DNA of 64,000 nt from Macrotis lagotis (Eukaryota > Chordata > Mammalia > Peramelemorphia > Peramelidae). The stretch spans positions 562,491,468 to 562,555,467 of the forward strand of contig NC_133666.1 in NCBI RefSeq assembly GCF_037893015.1, given 5' to 3'. Positions 38,935-51,209 of this stretch are shown here, one piece after another. The number at the start of each line of letters is the position of its first letter. The stretch's first letter is position 1. The translations under genes were made by a program, and so were the position numbers. The notes under the pieces were generated by a model. That model was not told the DNA's origin. It saw only the letters and a list, made by a program, of their open reading frames with translations, and ran no database searches.

Positions 38935-39536
38935 TTAATTGGTATTTTATTTTTCCAAATATGTTATTTTTTTCAACATTCATCCATATGCATGATCATA
39001 TTTTTAAGTTACAAAATTTCCTTCCATCCTTCCTTCCCCTAAGTGGCAAACAGTCAGGTTAATATTGTACTTATAAATTTGTGTTAAACATATTTACAGA
39101 TTAGTCATTTTTGGTATGAGGAATTAGGATTAAGGGAAGAAATGCATAAGAGTTGATTTTTTTAAAAAGTGAATATAGTATTCATCAGATTCTGAAGGGT
39201 TTTTTTCTTTGTTTTATTTTGTTTTCCTTCCTCTGGATGAGGATAGCATTGTCCATAGCCAAGTTAATAGGATTGTCCTAGCTCTCTGAACTGCTGGGAG
39301 GAGCTGCATTCATTAAGGTTGATCACAATGTTGTTGTTCGCGTGTAGAATGTTCTTTTGGTTCTCCTTTCACTCAGCATCAGATCCTGCAATTAATTCCA
39401 TACTTCTCTAGAGTTCTACCACTTATGATTTCTTATAGAACAATAGTATTCCATAATATTCCTATACCATACATAACTTGTTCAACATTCCCAAATTGAT
39501 GGGCATCTTCTCAATTTCCAATTCTTTGCCATAACT
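38935..39536 (-). mobile_element. 5'-truncated L1 3' end, antisense
   Basis: The reverse strand of the L1 3' UTR and ORF2 C-terminus: 'gggcatcttctcaatttcca' and 'cactcagcatcagatcctgc' are diagnostic. It is flanked by an imperfect target duplication of about 17 bp, around 'gaagcaatgtatctttt' (38917-38933) and 'gaagtgatgtatcttta' (39538-39554). Same family as the fragment at 41499-42540. Confidence 0.8.
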
Positions 39537-39554
39537 GGAAGTGATGTATCTTTA

Positions 39555-41020
39555 GTTCTCTCCCACATGACTAAATTGGTATCTAAAGAGTTTCTGCACA
39601 TTGAAACTGATCCAGTCTCTGATTAAATTCATGAACTATAATTTGCTAATAATTTAGATGAACTTTTAGTTCATTTAACTAATTAATTTAATCATTTATT
39701 TAATTTATTACTATATTATAAGAACTATTAATTTATTAACTAACTAATAATTGACTAATAATTTAAATGAATTTTTAATCACAGACAGCTTTGATTCCAT
39801 AAGTAACTTGGGAAGATATCTCTAAGAGCATGTTTCCATTAATGAGATAAATAAGAATTTTTTTTGTTTTCAATCAATTGCCACCAAAGTGTTTGAGATT
39901 TCTTTGAAATGATGTCTACTTCAAAATGAAACATCTCACAAAAGGTAAACAAGGTGTCCATATTCAAAAACGCTATCACATTGTTAGAAAGGAGCAAAAA
40001 AACTTCATTACTTTTTCATAGATGCAGTCAATAGCTACTTAGAATTTGAGAAAAATCTATCAATTATATTTAAAGAGTTACAGCTTCATGATGTCCCATT
40101 ACTTAGAGTTTCAATACCAAATGTCCTGTTAGCACCTCATAGGGGAACATCCTTTAATGAACAGATTATGAAGATCTATAATTAGTATATTAATTGTTCA
40201 TGAGTAAATGAATGCTTCTAAATTATATGAAAATAGTTTTTCCCTTTCTAATGTAATTATTCTGTTGTTCTGTTTAAACTATTAATTTGCTTAGTAAAAT
40301 AATATTTATAACTAATAGTAAGGTAAATTTCTAATTAGATCCCAATGAAAGATAAATTCTAGATGGTTGTGGCTCAAAATAGTTCAAACCCACATAAAGG
40401 AAGTGCATCTCCAGTCTAAAGTCCATTATAATCTTAATAATTCTCTACTTCCTGGCATATCTTTCATATAAAACATTCCAGAAATTATTCATTCTCTGAA
40501 TCTTTCAGAGAACTTCCTGAATCTCTTACCTAATATTTTCATTTTGCGCATCTATATGATATAACCCCTATTAGATTGTATATTTCATATAGAAAGAGAT
40601 CATGTCTCATTTGAATTTTATTCCCTATACAACCTAGTACAGTGGCTTGCACATGGCTATTGAATAAATGATGGAACCAATAAAATATAACATTAATAAC
40701 CACATGATTGTCCTAAGGGCAGCTGCCAACTACCAATATTGGTCAATTATTTTTCACATTTGCTTGCAGAATATTCTCGTACTTTAAAAATATTAACACT
40801 TGTTATTAAATTCTACTACCATATGCAACTGAATCCCATACAACAAAAAAGCTACAAATTATTGTTATGGATATCTTCAATCTTTCATTAATTTAAGTGC
40901 CTCAGATGATACAGACATTGTAAGAATATTGTCTCTTATCCATAAATATGGTTTTTTTACATTATAGAAATTTCTGGATATAATTTTTGACCACTTCCTT
41001 TGTGTCTTCTCTTCTCTCAA
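39555..41020. other. Intergenic, unclassified AT-rich
   Basis: No transposon or gene recognised. There are several TTAAT-rich runs near 39660-39760. Confidence 0.5.
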
Positions 41021-41060
41021 TACACACACACACACACACACATATGGAGAGAGAGAGAGA

Positions 41061-41123
<63 letters not shown>

Positions 41124-41285
41124 GAAGGAAGAAAGAAATGAAGGAACGAAGGAAGGAACAAAGGAAGGAAGGAAAGAAAGGAAAGAAAGAGAAATAAAAT
41201 AGGAAGGAAGGAAAAGGAAGAAAGTAAAGGAAGAGAGGGAGGGAGGGAGGAAGGAAGAAAAATGAAGGAGGGAAGAAAAAACTGA
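41021..41285. repeat. (CA)n followed by long polypurine (GA)n(GAAA)n(GGAA)n tract
   Basis: About 22 nt of CA, a short CATATG, then about 235 nt almost free of pyrimidines. Open frames over it are low-complexity artefacts. Confidence 0.95.
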
Positions 41286-41309
41286 ATTCCTTTGAAAGTA
41301 TATGCAGAG

Positions 41310-41482
41310 GGGGCGGCTAGGTGGCGTAGTGGATAAAGCACTGGCCCTGGAGTCAGGAGTACCTGGGTTCAAATCCGGTCTCAGACACTTAATAATTACC
41401 TAGCCGCGTGGCCTCAGGCAAACCACTTAACCCCATTGCCTTGCAAAAAAAAAAAAAAACCTGAAAAAAAGAGAAAAAAAAA
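41310..41482 (+). mobile_element. Young-looking short-form SINE
   Basis: Head 'gggcggctaggtggcgtagt', B box 'gggttcaaatccgg' and 'ttacctagccgcgtggcctc'. It retains more CpG sites than the other copies here, suggesting a more recent insertion. A perfect 16-bp target duplication, gaaagtatatgcagag, lies at 41294-41309 and 41483-41498. Confidence 0.95.
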
Positions 41483-41498
41483 GAAAGTATATGCAGAG

Positions 41499-42251
41499 AT
41501 GAGGTTACAAGTCATTCATTCCTCAATTGATAAAATGGCCAAAGGATATGAACAGAAAGTTTTCAAATAAAGAAATTAAAGCTATAATCATATGAAAAAA
41601 TGCTCCAAATCATTATAGATTAGAGAAATGCAAATTAAAACAACAGTGTGGTATCACCTCACACCTACCAGATTGGCTAAAATGAGAAAAAGGGAAAGTG
41701 ATCAATGTTGGAGAGGTTGTGGGAGGTCTGGGACATTGATGCATTGCTGATGAAGTTGTGAATGGATTCAACCTTTCTGGAGAACAATATAGAACTATGA
41801 CCAAAGAACAATAAAACTGTTCATACCTTTTGATCCAGTGATTCCAATTCTATCTATATCCGGAAGGTCTATATCCATAAAAAAGGGAAAAGTCCTAATG
41901 TTCCAAAGTATTCTTAGCAACTTTTTGTAGGGACAAAAAATTGGAAATTGAGGGGATGCTCATCAATTGAGGAATGGCTAAACACATTTTGGTACAAGAA
42001 TACTATGGAGGAGTATTGTTCTATAAGAACTATTGTTCTATAAGAAACCATGAATGGTTGGATTCTAGAGAAGCATGGAATGAGTTACAGGATCTGATGA
42101 TGAGTGAAGGGAGCAGAACTAAGAAAACAACATTGTGAGATGAACAACCTAGCTGGAAGTATCTCCTCTCAGCAGTTCGGAGAGCTAGGACAGCTGTATT
42201 AGACTGGATATGGACAATGTTATCCCCATCCAGAGGAAGAAAAAACAAAAC

Positions 42252-42298
<47 letters not shown>

Positions 42299-42540
42299 CA
42301 ACCCTCAGAATCTGATGAATACTTTATAAAAATTTTCTCTTAAATATCTCTTTCCCTTAATCCTAATTCCTCATACCAAAAATAACTAATCATTAAACAT
42401 GTTTATCAAAAATATGTATATACAATTCTAACCTGACTGTTTACCACTGAGGGAAGGAGGGTGGGAAGGGAGAGTGGAAGGAAATTTTGTAACTTAAAAA
42501 TATACATGTGAAAATGGATGGAAATAAATATTTTTTTAAA
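41499..42540 (+). mobile_element. 5'-truncated L1 (ORF2 end plus 3' UTR)
   Basis: It starts within ORF2 (SFIPQLIKWPKDM-like peptide with stops) and proceeds through 'gaggggatgctcatcaattg' to a 3' UTR with a (CA)n run (42256-42297) and an A-rich end. The same target sequence, aagtatatgcagag, lies on both sides (41485-41498 and 42541-42554). Confidence 0.88.
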
Positions 42541-43014
42541 AAGTATATGCAGAGGGAAAGACAAGATGGCAATGTAAAGTCAGGGACTCACCTGAGTTCT
42601 CCTGCAAATTACTCCAAAAACTTTTAAATAATGACTAACCAAATTCTAAAGTGTCAGAACCCACAAAAAGACTGAGTGAAATAATCTTCCAAGTCAAGAC
42701 AATTTGGAAGATCAGTCAGAAAGGTCTGCTGCACAAAAGAAACATTCCCCCTTAGGCAATCAACCCCAAGCAACCAGGAACACACAGCTGGGTGACTGGG
42801 TGGCAAAAGTGACAGTTTCCACATCTCTCAGTCCAGGGATTGCCAAGATCAACTGCAGAAAAGTAGGCAGCATTAGAATGAGATTGGAGCATAGTCCGGC
42901 ACAGGTTTCAGTGGTGCAGACCAGACCCCAGCTGAATAAGAACAAGCTTACAGAGCCACTGAATCAGCAGTAGCTGCTTCCAGAGCTCTTAGTCCACTGA
43001 TATTAAAGGTATCA

Positions 43015-43160
43015 GGGGCAGCTAGGTGGTGCATTGGATAGAGCACCAGCCCTAGAGTCAGGAGTACCTGAGTTCAAATCCGGCTTCAGACACTTAATAA
43101 TTACCTAGCTGTGTGGCCTTGGGCAAGTCACTTAACTCCATTTGCCTTGCAAAAAAAGAC
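43015..43160 (+). mobile_element. Short-form SINE nested in the HAL1-like 5' UTR
   Basis: 'ggggcagctaggtggtgcat', B box 'gagttcaaatccgg' and a poly(A) ending 'ttgccttgcaaaaaaa'. A perfect target duplication, attaaaggtatca, lies at 43002-43014 and 43161-43173. Confidence 0.95.
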
Positions 43161-43445
43161 ATTAAAGGTATCAGAAGAAGATTACAGCAGTCTCTGTGCT
43201 ATCTCTGAGGCAGAACCCCCATACTCAAATCCTATCAGAAAGGTGAGCTTTACTGCCATAGTGGAAAGGGACTTTCCTCATAGTACCAGGGCAGAGGAGT
43301 ATGAGTGTTTGTGGTCACCCACAGACTAGAGAACAGGTGATAGAGTAGTCATAATCTTTCTTAAGACCCTGGGAGAATTGAAAACTTGCAGGTCCCTAGA
43401 CATATCTCTGAAAAAAGCTGCAAAAACCCTCAAAAACTTGAGACA

Positions 43446-46400
43446 AACTTATACAAAAATTGACTTTCTAATAGGACATAAAAACCTAATGATCAACTGC
43501 AGAAAGGCAGAAATAGTGAATACATCTTTGTCAGATCACAATGCAATAAAAGTCATATGCAATATTGGGCCAAGGAGATATAGACCCAGAACAAATTGGA
43601 AACTGAATAAGCTCATTTTAAAAAATAAGTAGACAAAAAACAAATTATAGAAAGAATTAACCATTTTATCCTAGATAATGATAATAATGAAACAACATAC
43701 AAAAACCTATGGGATTCATTCAAAGCAATTCTCAGGGGATATATTATAACTCTAAATGCTTACATGAATAAATTGGAGAAAGAGGAAATCAATGAACTAA
43801 ACATGCAACTAAAAAATTAGAGAGAGAACAAAGCAAAAATCCCCAATTAAATACCAAATTAGAAATTCTAAAAATTAAAGGAGAAATTAATAAAATGAAA
43901 AGCAAAAAAACTATTGAATTAATAAATAAAACCAAAAGTTGGTATTATGAAAAAAGCAATAAAATTGATAAATCTCTGGTCACTTTGATTAAAAAAAAGA
44001 AGAAAACAAAATTCTAGTATCATGAATGAAACAGGTGAACTCACCACCAATGAGGAGGAAATTAAAGTAATAATTCAAAATTATTTTGCCCAACTCTATG
44101 CCAATAAATTTGATAATCTAAGTGAAATGGATGAATATTTACAAAAATACAAGTTGCCCAGGTTAAATGAAGAAGAGATTAAATACCTAAACAACCCTAT
44201 CTCAGAAAAAGAAATTCAACAAGCCATCATTGAACTCCCTAAAACAAAATCTCCAGGGCCTGATGGATTCACAAGTGAATTCTACCAAACATTTAAGGAA
44301 CAATTGGTTCCAATTCTATATAAACTCTTTGGAAAAATAGGGAAAGATGGAACTCTGCCTAACTCTGTCTATGAAACCAATATGGTGCTGTTACCTAAAC
44401 CAGGAAGAGTTAAAACAGAGAAAGAAAATTATAGACATATTTCCCTGATGAATATAGATGCAAAAATCTTAAATAAAATCTTAGCAAAATGATTACAAGT
44501 TATCACCAGCATAATACATTATGATCAAGTAGGATTTATCCTAGGAATGCAGGGTTGGTTCAATATTAGGAAAACTGTTAGTATGCTCAATTATATCAAC
44601 AACAAATCTATCAGAAACCATATGATCATATCAATAGATGCTGTAAAAGCTTTTGACAAAATACAGCATCCATTCCTATTAAAAAACACTAGAGAGTGTA
44701 GAATAAATAGACTGTTCCTTAAAATAATTAGCAGTATCTATCTGAAACCATCAACAAGCATTATATTCAATGGGGAGAGGCTAGAGTCATTCCCAATAAG
44801 ATCAAGGGTGAAACAAGGGTGCCCATTATCACCACTACTATTCAATATTGTATTAGAAATGTTAGCATCAGCAATTAGAGAAGAAAAAAGAAATTGAAGG
44901 AATTAGAATTGGGAAGGAAGAGACAAAACTCTCACTCTGTAGATGACATGATGGTCTACCTAGAGAATCCCAAGAAATCATCCAAAAAACTACTGGAAAC
45001 AATTAGCAATTTTAGCAAAGTTGCAGGTTATAAAATAAACCCTCATAAATCCTCAACTTTTCTATATATGTCTAGCAAGATAAAGCAGGAAGAGCTAGAA
45101 AGAGAAATCCAATTCAAAGTAACCTCAGACAATATAAAATACTTGGGAGTCTATTTGCCAAGACAGACTCAGAATCTTTTTGAAAACAATCATAAAACAC
45201 TTCTCACACAAATTAAATCGATTTAAATAACTGGGCAAATATCCACTGCTCATGGATAGGTAGAGCAAATATAATAACAATGACAATTCTACCAAAACTA
45301 AACTATCTGTTTAGCGCCCTACCAATCAAAATTCCAAAAAATTACTTTAATGAGTTAGAAAAAAATTGTAAGTAAATTCATATGGAGAAATAAAAAGTCA
45401 AGAATTGCCAGGAGCTTAATGAAAAAAAAGTGCAAAAAGAAGGTGGCTTAGCCCTACCTAATCTAAAATTATATTATAAAGCATCAGTCATCAAAACTGT
45501 TTGGTATTGGCTAAGAAATAGAGTGGTCGACCAGTGGAATAGACTAGGTGTAAAAGCAGGAGATGATTATAGTAATCTGCTGTTTGATATACCCAAAGAG
45601 TCCAGCCATTGGGATAAAAACTCCCTCTTTGATAAAAACTGCTGGGTTAATTGGAAGTTAGTATGGAAGAAACTTAGATTAGACCAACACCTAACACCCT
45701 TTACCAAGATAAGATCCAAATGGTTACAGGATTTAGACATAAAAAACAATACTATAAGCAAATTAGAAGATCAAGGACTAGTTTACCTGTCAGATCTATG
45801 GAAAGGGGAGCAGTTTATGACTAAGGAAGAGTTGGAGAACATCACCAAAAACCAATTAGATGATTTCGATTACATTAAATTAAAAAGCTTTTGCACAGAT
45901 AAAAGCACTGTAACCAAGATCAAAAGAAATGTAGTAAATTGGGAAACAATCTTTACAAGTAATGATTCTGACAAAGGACTCATTTCTAAAATATACAGAG
46001 AACTGAGTCATATTTTTAAAACAAAAAGCCATTCCCCAATTGACAAATGGTCAAAGGATATGCAAAGGCAATTTACAGATGAGGAGATCAAAGCAATCCA
46101 TAGCCATATGAAAAAGTGCTCTAAATCATTAATTATTAGAGAAATGCAAATTAAAGCTTCTCTGAGGTACCACCTCAAACCTCTCAGATTGGCAGATATG
46201 ACCAGAAAGGATAATAATCATTGTTGGAAGGGTTGTGGGAAATCTGGGACACTATTACACTGTTGGTAGAGCTGTGAACTCATCCAACCTTTCTGGAGAG
46301 CTATTTGGAACTATACCCAAAGGGCAACAAAAATGTGCATACCCTTTGACCCAGCAGTACCACTACTGATTCTATATCCTGAAGAGATGAAGAAAAAGGG

Positions 46401-46540
46401 TAAAAAATTACTTATACAAAAATATTTATAGCAGCCCTGTTTGTGATGGCAAAGAATTGGAAATTCAGTAAATGTCCTTCAATTGGGGAATGGCTTAGAA
46501 AACTGTGGTATATATACATACATATATATATATATATATG

Positions 46541-46588
<48 letters not shown>

Positions 46589-47071
46589 GTCAATATATAA
46601 TGTCATGGAATATTATTGTCCTATTAGAAACCAGGAGGGACGGAATTTCAGGGAAGCCTGGAGGGATTTGCATGAACTGATGCTGAGTGAGATGAACAGA
46701 ACCAGAAAAACACTTTATACCCTAACAGCAACATGGGAGTGATGGTCAACCTTGAAGGACTTGGGCTGTCTGCAAAGGAGAGTGCCATCTGTATCTAGTT
46801 AAGGAGCTGTGGAGTTTGAATAAAGTTCAAGGACTATTCCCTTTAATTTAGAAAAAACAGATATCTTATTGTCTGATCTTGTTACCTCTTAGAATTCTTG
46901 TCTCTTCTCTAAGGGTATGATTACTCTCTCATCACACCCAATTTGGATCAAGGTACAACATGGAAACAAAGTAAAGACTGGCAGATTGCTTTCCTTGGCA
47001 GGGGGGAGGGAAGTAAGATTGGGGGGGAAATTGTAAAACTCAAATAATATCTTTAATAAAAATTAATTAAA
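43446..47071 (+). mobile_element. 5'-truncated L1 with degenerate ORF2
   Basis: A non-LTR retrotransposon that copies its RNA at the target site. It lacks ORF1 and most of the endonuclease domain; the end of that domain remains as SDHNAIK (43531 onward). RT-domain peptides follow: [14 protein letters not shown] (about 44250), [18 protein letters not shown] (about 44620) and [19 protein letters not shown] (about 44810). The catalytic motif normally (F/Y)ADD reads SVDD here (VDD at 44939-44947). The C-terminal part runs to a stop at 46740-46742, then the 3' UTR. Frameshifts and stops break it into several frames, so it is dead. It contains a (TA)n run (46503-46585). Its flanks 'aaaacttgagaca' and 'aaaacttgggaca' look like the target duplication. 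Confidence 0.9.
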
Positions 47072-47783
47072 AAAAACTTGGGACAGTGCATCTTCCCCCC
47101 GGAAGCAGAATTCTACCTTAACAAAGAATTAAAATCATGTCATAAGCTGGGTAAATGAGCAAGCAACAGGGAAAAAAACCTGACTACAGACAGTTAATCT
47201 GGTCATATGAAAGTTCAAAATACACATTCAGAAGAAGTTAACAAAGTTAAAGTTTCTACATCCAAAACCTCCATGAAAAATATGAATTGGGCTAAGATTA
47301 TTGAAAAGATCAAAAAAAAATTTGAAAACCAAGTAAGAGAGGAAGTGGGAAAATTGGGAAGGGAAAAGAGAGATGCAAGGAAAATCATGAAAACCAAGTC
47401 AGCAGCTTGGTGAAGAAGATACAAAAAAAAATTTGAAGACAATAGTATCTTAAAAACCAGACTTGGCCAAGTGGGAAAAGAAGTCCAAAAAATCAATGAG
47501 GAGAAGAATGTCTTACAAGAGCAGAACTGGTCAAATAGAAAAGAAGATACAAAAATTTACTAAAGAAAATAATTCCTTAAAATATAGAGTTGCACAAGGG
47601 AAATCTGATGACTGTGAGGGATGATGAAACAATAAAATAAACCAGAAGAATGAAAAACTAGAAGAAAATTTGAAATATCTCATTGGTAAAACAACAGACC
47701 TGGAAAACAGATCCAAAAGAGATTATTTTAAAATGATTAGACTACCTGAAAGCCATGACCAAAAATGAGCCTAGATATCATTT

Positions 47784-47930
47784 TTTTAGTTTTTTGTAAA
47801 GCAATGGGATTAAGTGGCTTGCCCAAGGCCACACAGCTAGGTAATTATTAAGTGTCTGAGTCCAGATTTGAACTCAAGTACTCCTGACTCCAGGGCCAGT
47901 GCTCTATCCACTGTATCACCTAGCTGCCCC
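47784..47930 (-). mobile_element. Short-form SINE, antisense, nested in HAL1-like ORF1
   Basis: The reverse complement of the short SINE: T-rich start, 'ttaagtggcttgcccaaggc' and 'gctctatccactgtatcacc', ending 'tagctgcccc'. A target duplication, ctagatatcattt, lies at 47771-47783 and 47931-47943. Confidence 0.95.
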
Positions 47931-49971
47931 CTAGATATCATTTGAAAAATGCCCTTATATTCTAGAAGAAGAAGGTAAAATAGAACTTGAAAGAATCTAC
48001 CAATCACCTCTTGAAAAAGATCTCAAACTGAAAGCTGCCAGGAATATTAAAGCCAAATTTCAGAGATCTCAAGTCAAGGAGAAAATATTGTAAGCAGTCA
48101 AAAAGAAGCAGTTCAATTATCATGGAGCCACATTCAAGATAATGCAAGTTTTAGTAGCTTCTATATTAAGGGACCATAGGGATTGTAATATGATATTCCA
48201 GGAGGCCAAAGGGCTTGGATTACAACCAAGACTCAACTACCCAGAAAAATTGGGTAACATACTTTTTTCAGAGGAAAAGATGAACATTCAATGAAATAGG
48301 GGACTTTCAAACTTTCCTGATGAAAAGACCAGAGCTGAACCAGAGCTGTTCTTCAGTATAAGACTCAAGTAAAGCATGTAAAGGTAAAGAGGAAAGGTAA
48401 ATCATAAGGGACTTAATGATGTTGAATTGCTTATATCCCTACATGGGAAGACGATACTGACAACTACATTGAACTTTCTCATTTATTAGGACAGTTGGAA
48501 TGAGCAAAAATAGACAAGGCACAAGTGAAATTGAATTTGAAGGCATAATATATAAAAAGATGGAGTTAAGAGATTAGAAGAATGTATGGAAGAAAGGGAA
48601 AGAGGAAGGTAGATTAGATTAAGCTATTTCACACAAAAGAGAAAAGAAAAAACTTTTGCAGTGGAATGAAAGAGTGAAAGAGGGAGGTGAGAGGGAGGAG
48701 GTGAGCTTTATTCTCATTGGAATTCTCAGAGAAAGAATAACATACACACTCAATTGCATCTAAAAATCTATCTTACCCTAGAAAGTAGGAGAGGAAAGGG
48801 TTAGGAAAATGGGATGGAGGATAGGTGATAGAAGGGAAGGAAGATTGTGGGAAGGGGGTGGGCAGATGAAAAACAGTTCTGAGGAGAGAATGGGTGAAAG
48901 GTGAAAGAGAATAGAATAAATGGTAGTGGGAGAATAGGATGGAAGGAAATACAGTTAGCAACAGCAATTGTGGGGGGGAATATTGAAACAAGTTTCTCTA
49001 ATAAAAATCTTACTTCTCAAGCTTAGAAAACAGTCAAATTTAAAAATTTCCAATTGATAAGTGATCAAAAGATATGGACAGTTTTCAGATGAGGTTATCA
49101 ATGTTATTTAGATCATTTTTTAAAAATGTCCTAACTCACTATTGACAAAGATTGCCTAATAAAACAGATTGAGAAAATGACAAATGCTGAAGAGGGTATA
49201 GGAAAAATGAGACATTAATGTTCTGTTGATGGAAATGTGAAAGAATTCAGTAATTTTGTAAAGCATCTTGGAACTATGCCCAAAGGGTTATAAAGCCATG
49301 CCTACCCTTTGACCTAGCTATGCCAATTCCAGGTCTATATTCCAGAAGACATGAAAAACAAGAAGGAAAAGGACTTGTATATATATGGATATTCTCTGGT
49401 GACAAGGAACTGGAAATTCAGGGTATGCCCATCAGCTGAGGAATGACTGAACAAATTGTGGTGTGTGATTAAGATGAAATGCTTTTAAAAGAAATGAAGA
49501 ACAGGATGTTCTCAGTAAAAAAAAAATCTTACATAAGCAGATGCCATAGGAAATGTGTTATATACAAAGAAACAGAAATGGTAGAATAATCAGCTTTGAA
49601 AGACCTTTTCTCAGCAATGTTGTAGCCAAAAGAACTCTGAAAGACTTATGATAAAGAATACTATCCATCACAAAGAAATTCTGAATACAGATTGAAGTAT
49701 TTTTTTACTTTGTTTTTATTAAAGTTTCTTTTTGGGGGGAGGGGTGTCATTTTACTTTTACAACATTATTGTGGTAATGTTTTTCATGACTACTCATTTT
49801 TGACCTATTCAAATAACTTGCTTTTTCAGTGAAGTGATTAGGGTGGGAGGAAGGGAACGAATTTAGAACTCAAGGTTTTAAAAGTGAATGTCAAAATTTG
49901 TTTTTGCATGTAACCAGGAAAAATAAAGTAAAATAATATGAAAGTTTAAAAAAAGAAAAGCATATGCAGCA

Positions 49972-51205
49972 CTGTATCCCTGTAATCCCCCCTTTCTCTG
50001 AAGAAAGACCTTATCTCTCAGTATCACCTGATTTCAGGGAAGAAAACGGGTCATTACAATTTACTCAGTATTCAGTTTTATTTTATAGTCTTATAGTGAC
50101 TTTGGAAAATCACTTTGGTAACTGTGATGAGGATAGATGAAACTAGGAATATGTAAGTCAGAGAGAGACTAAATAGACATCTATTTTATAGTTATAAAGA
50201 CTCTCCTTTGAGGAAGAATCCCTCTAATACCACCCTCTAGTTTTTTGTTTGCAAAACAAAATAACTGAACCAAAATCATTTTATTAGCAAGTAACTATTA
50301 CTGACAGTAAAGACAAAGATAAATTTTCAGAAAAAGTAATAAATTCCTAGGATTTCCAGGGTCCCTGCTTAGTGATAGATAGAAAGATCAAATCTATTCA
50401 GTTTGATTGCTGATAGCTCTCCATCCCTTTTATTAAAACAAAGAACCCTGAGAAGAAAAATATAGAAAAGAGAGAAATCAAATTTTGTCTCACAGTGAAA
50501 ATTGATCTTAAAAGATTTTCAGTCCTCTCATTAGGAAGATTACCACTAACAAATGCAATTTCTCAGGGAATTGCAGTGAATTCAGTCCTAGAGTCTGGCA
50601 GATTATCTGAGGATAAAGGCCTTTCTCATGTATGACTGGTTTTGCAGATGAGAACTTTCTACAGAATGCAATTTACTGCAAGGTCTTATGCCCCAATTCC
50701 CATTAGGAAATTAGTCCCATTATGTATGATATTTGCAAAATGTAGATAATTTCATATTGGGTGAAATTTATTCTGGTGAAACCTCTCTTTCTTCCTTTAT
50801 AAGGTCTCCAGTATTTTTCTTTTTCATTTTTTCTGAAGAGTTTCTTGTGCAATTACCCGATATTGAGATTTTTCCTAATTTTTCAAGGTATATATCTTTT
50901 AGCTGCTTAGAATATCAAAATTTTATTTTATTTCTATAGTTAAAAATAAATTCAAAAGTCTATGTGATGTTTGAGTAAAGGAAACTTGAATGCTTAGTCA
51001 CATAAGAAGACTAACTTTGATGTTGAATAAAGAAAAAATTGAATGAATAATTGTCTTTTTAAGAGTTTCTTGTTCAGATGGTCTATGATTGATTGATTGA
51101 TTGCTATATGATAATTCTATGGCCCTTACAAATGTATTGTTAACATTTATCATAATATTGGTACTTTCTAAACTGTGTCAGAGTCCTGACAGGCTTTCTT
51201 CTAAA
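49972..51205. other. Intergenic, unclassified
   Basis: No transposon or exon recognised in about 1.2 kb to the right of the HAL1-like element. A short ATTG-rich run lies near 51085-51103. Confidence 0.5.
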
Positions 51206-51209
51206 TTAG

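Larger units (their letters stand above)
42555..49957 (+). mobile_element. HAL1-like (half-L1) element, sense, carrying three later insertions
   Basis: The host element consists of a 5' UTR (42555-43445, opening 'ggaaagacaagatggcaatg') and degenerate ORF1 from ATG 47155 to about 48360. A purine-rich spacer and the 3' part (about 48990-49957) follow; the 3' part begins in the ORF2 C-terminus. No endonuclease/RT-coding region belongs to the host; the RT seen at 44-45 kb belongs to a nested L1. Later insertions are a SINE (43015-43160), an L1 (43446-47071) and an antisense SINE (47784-47930). The right flank 'aaagcatatgcag' resembles the left flank 'aaagtatatgcag'. Net length without insertions is about 3.5 kb. 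Confidence 0.75.

Noticed and set aside
40877-41372. Minus-strand frames of 136-154 codons, Ser/Phe/Leu-rich
   Set aside because: They are translations of the (GAAA)n/(GGAA)n tract plus a SINE head.
43446-46742. RT-bearing open frames as a possible functional gene
   Set aside because: They are fragments of one L1 ORF2, interrupted by stops and frameshifts and missing the N-terminal half of the endonuclease.
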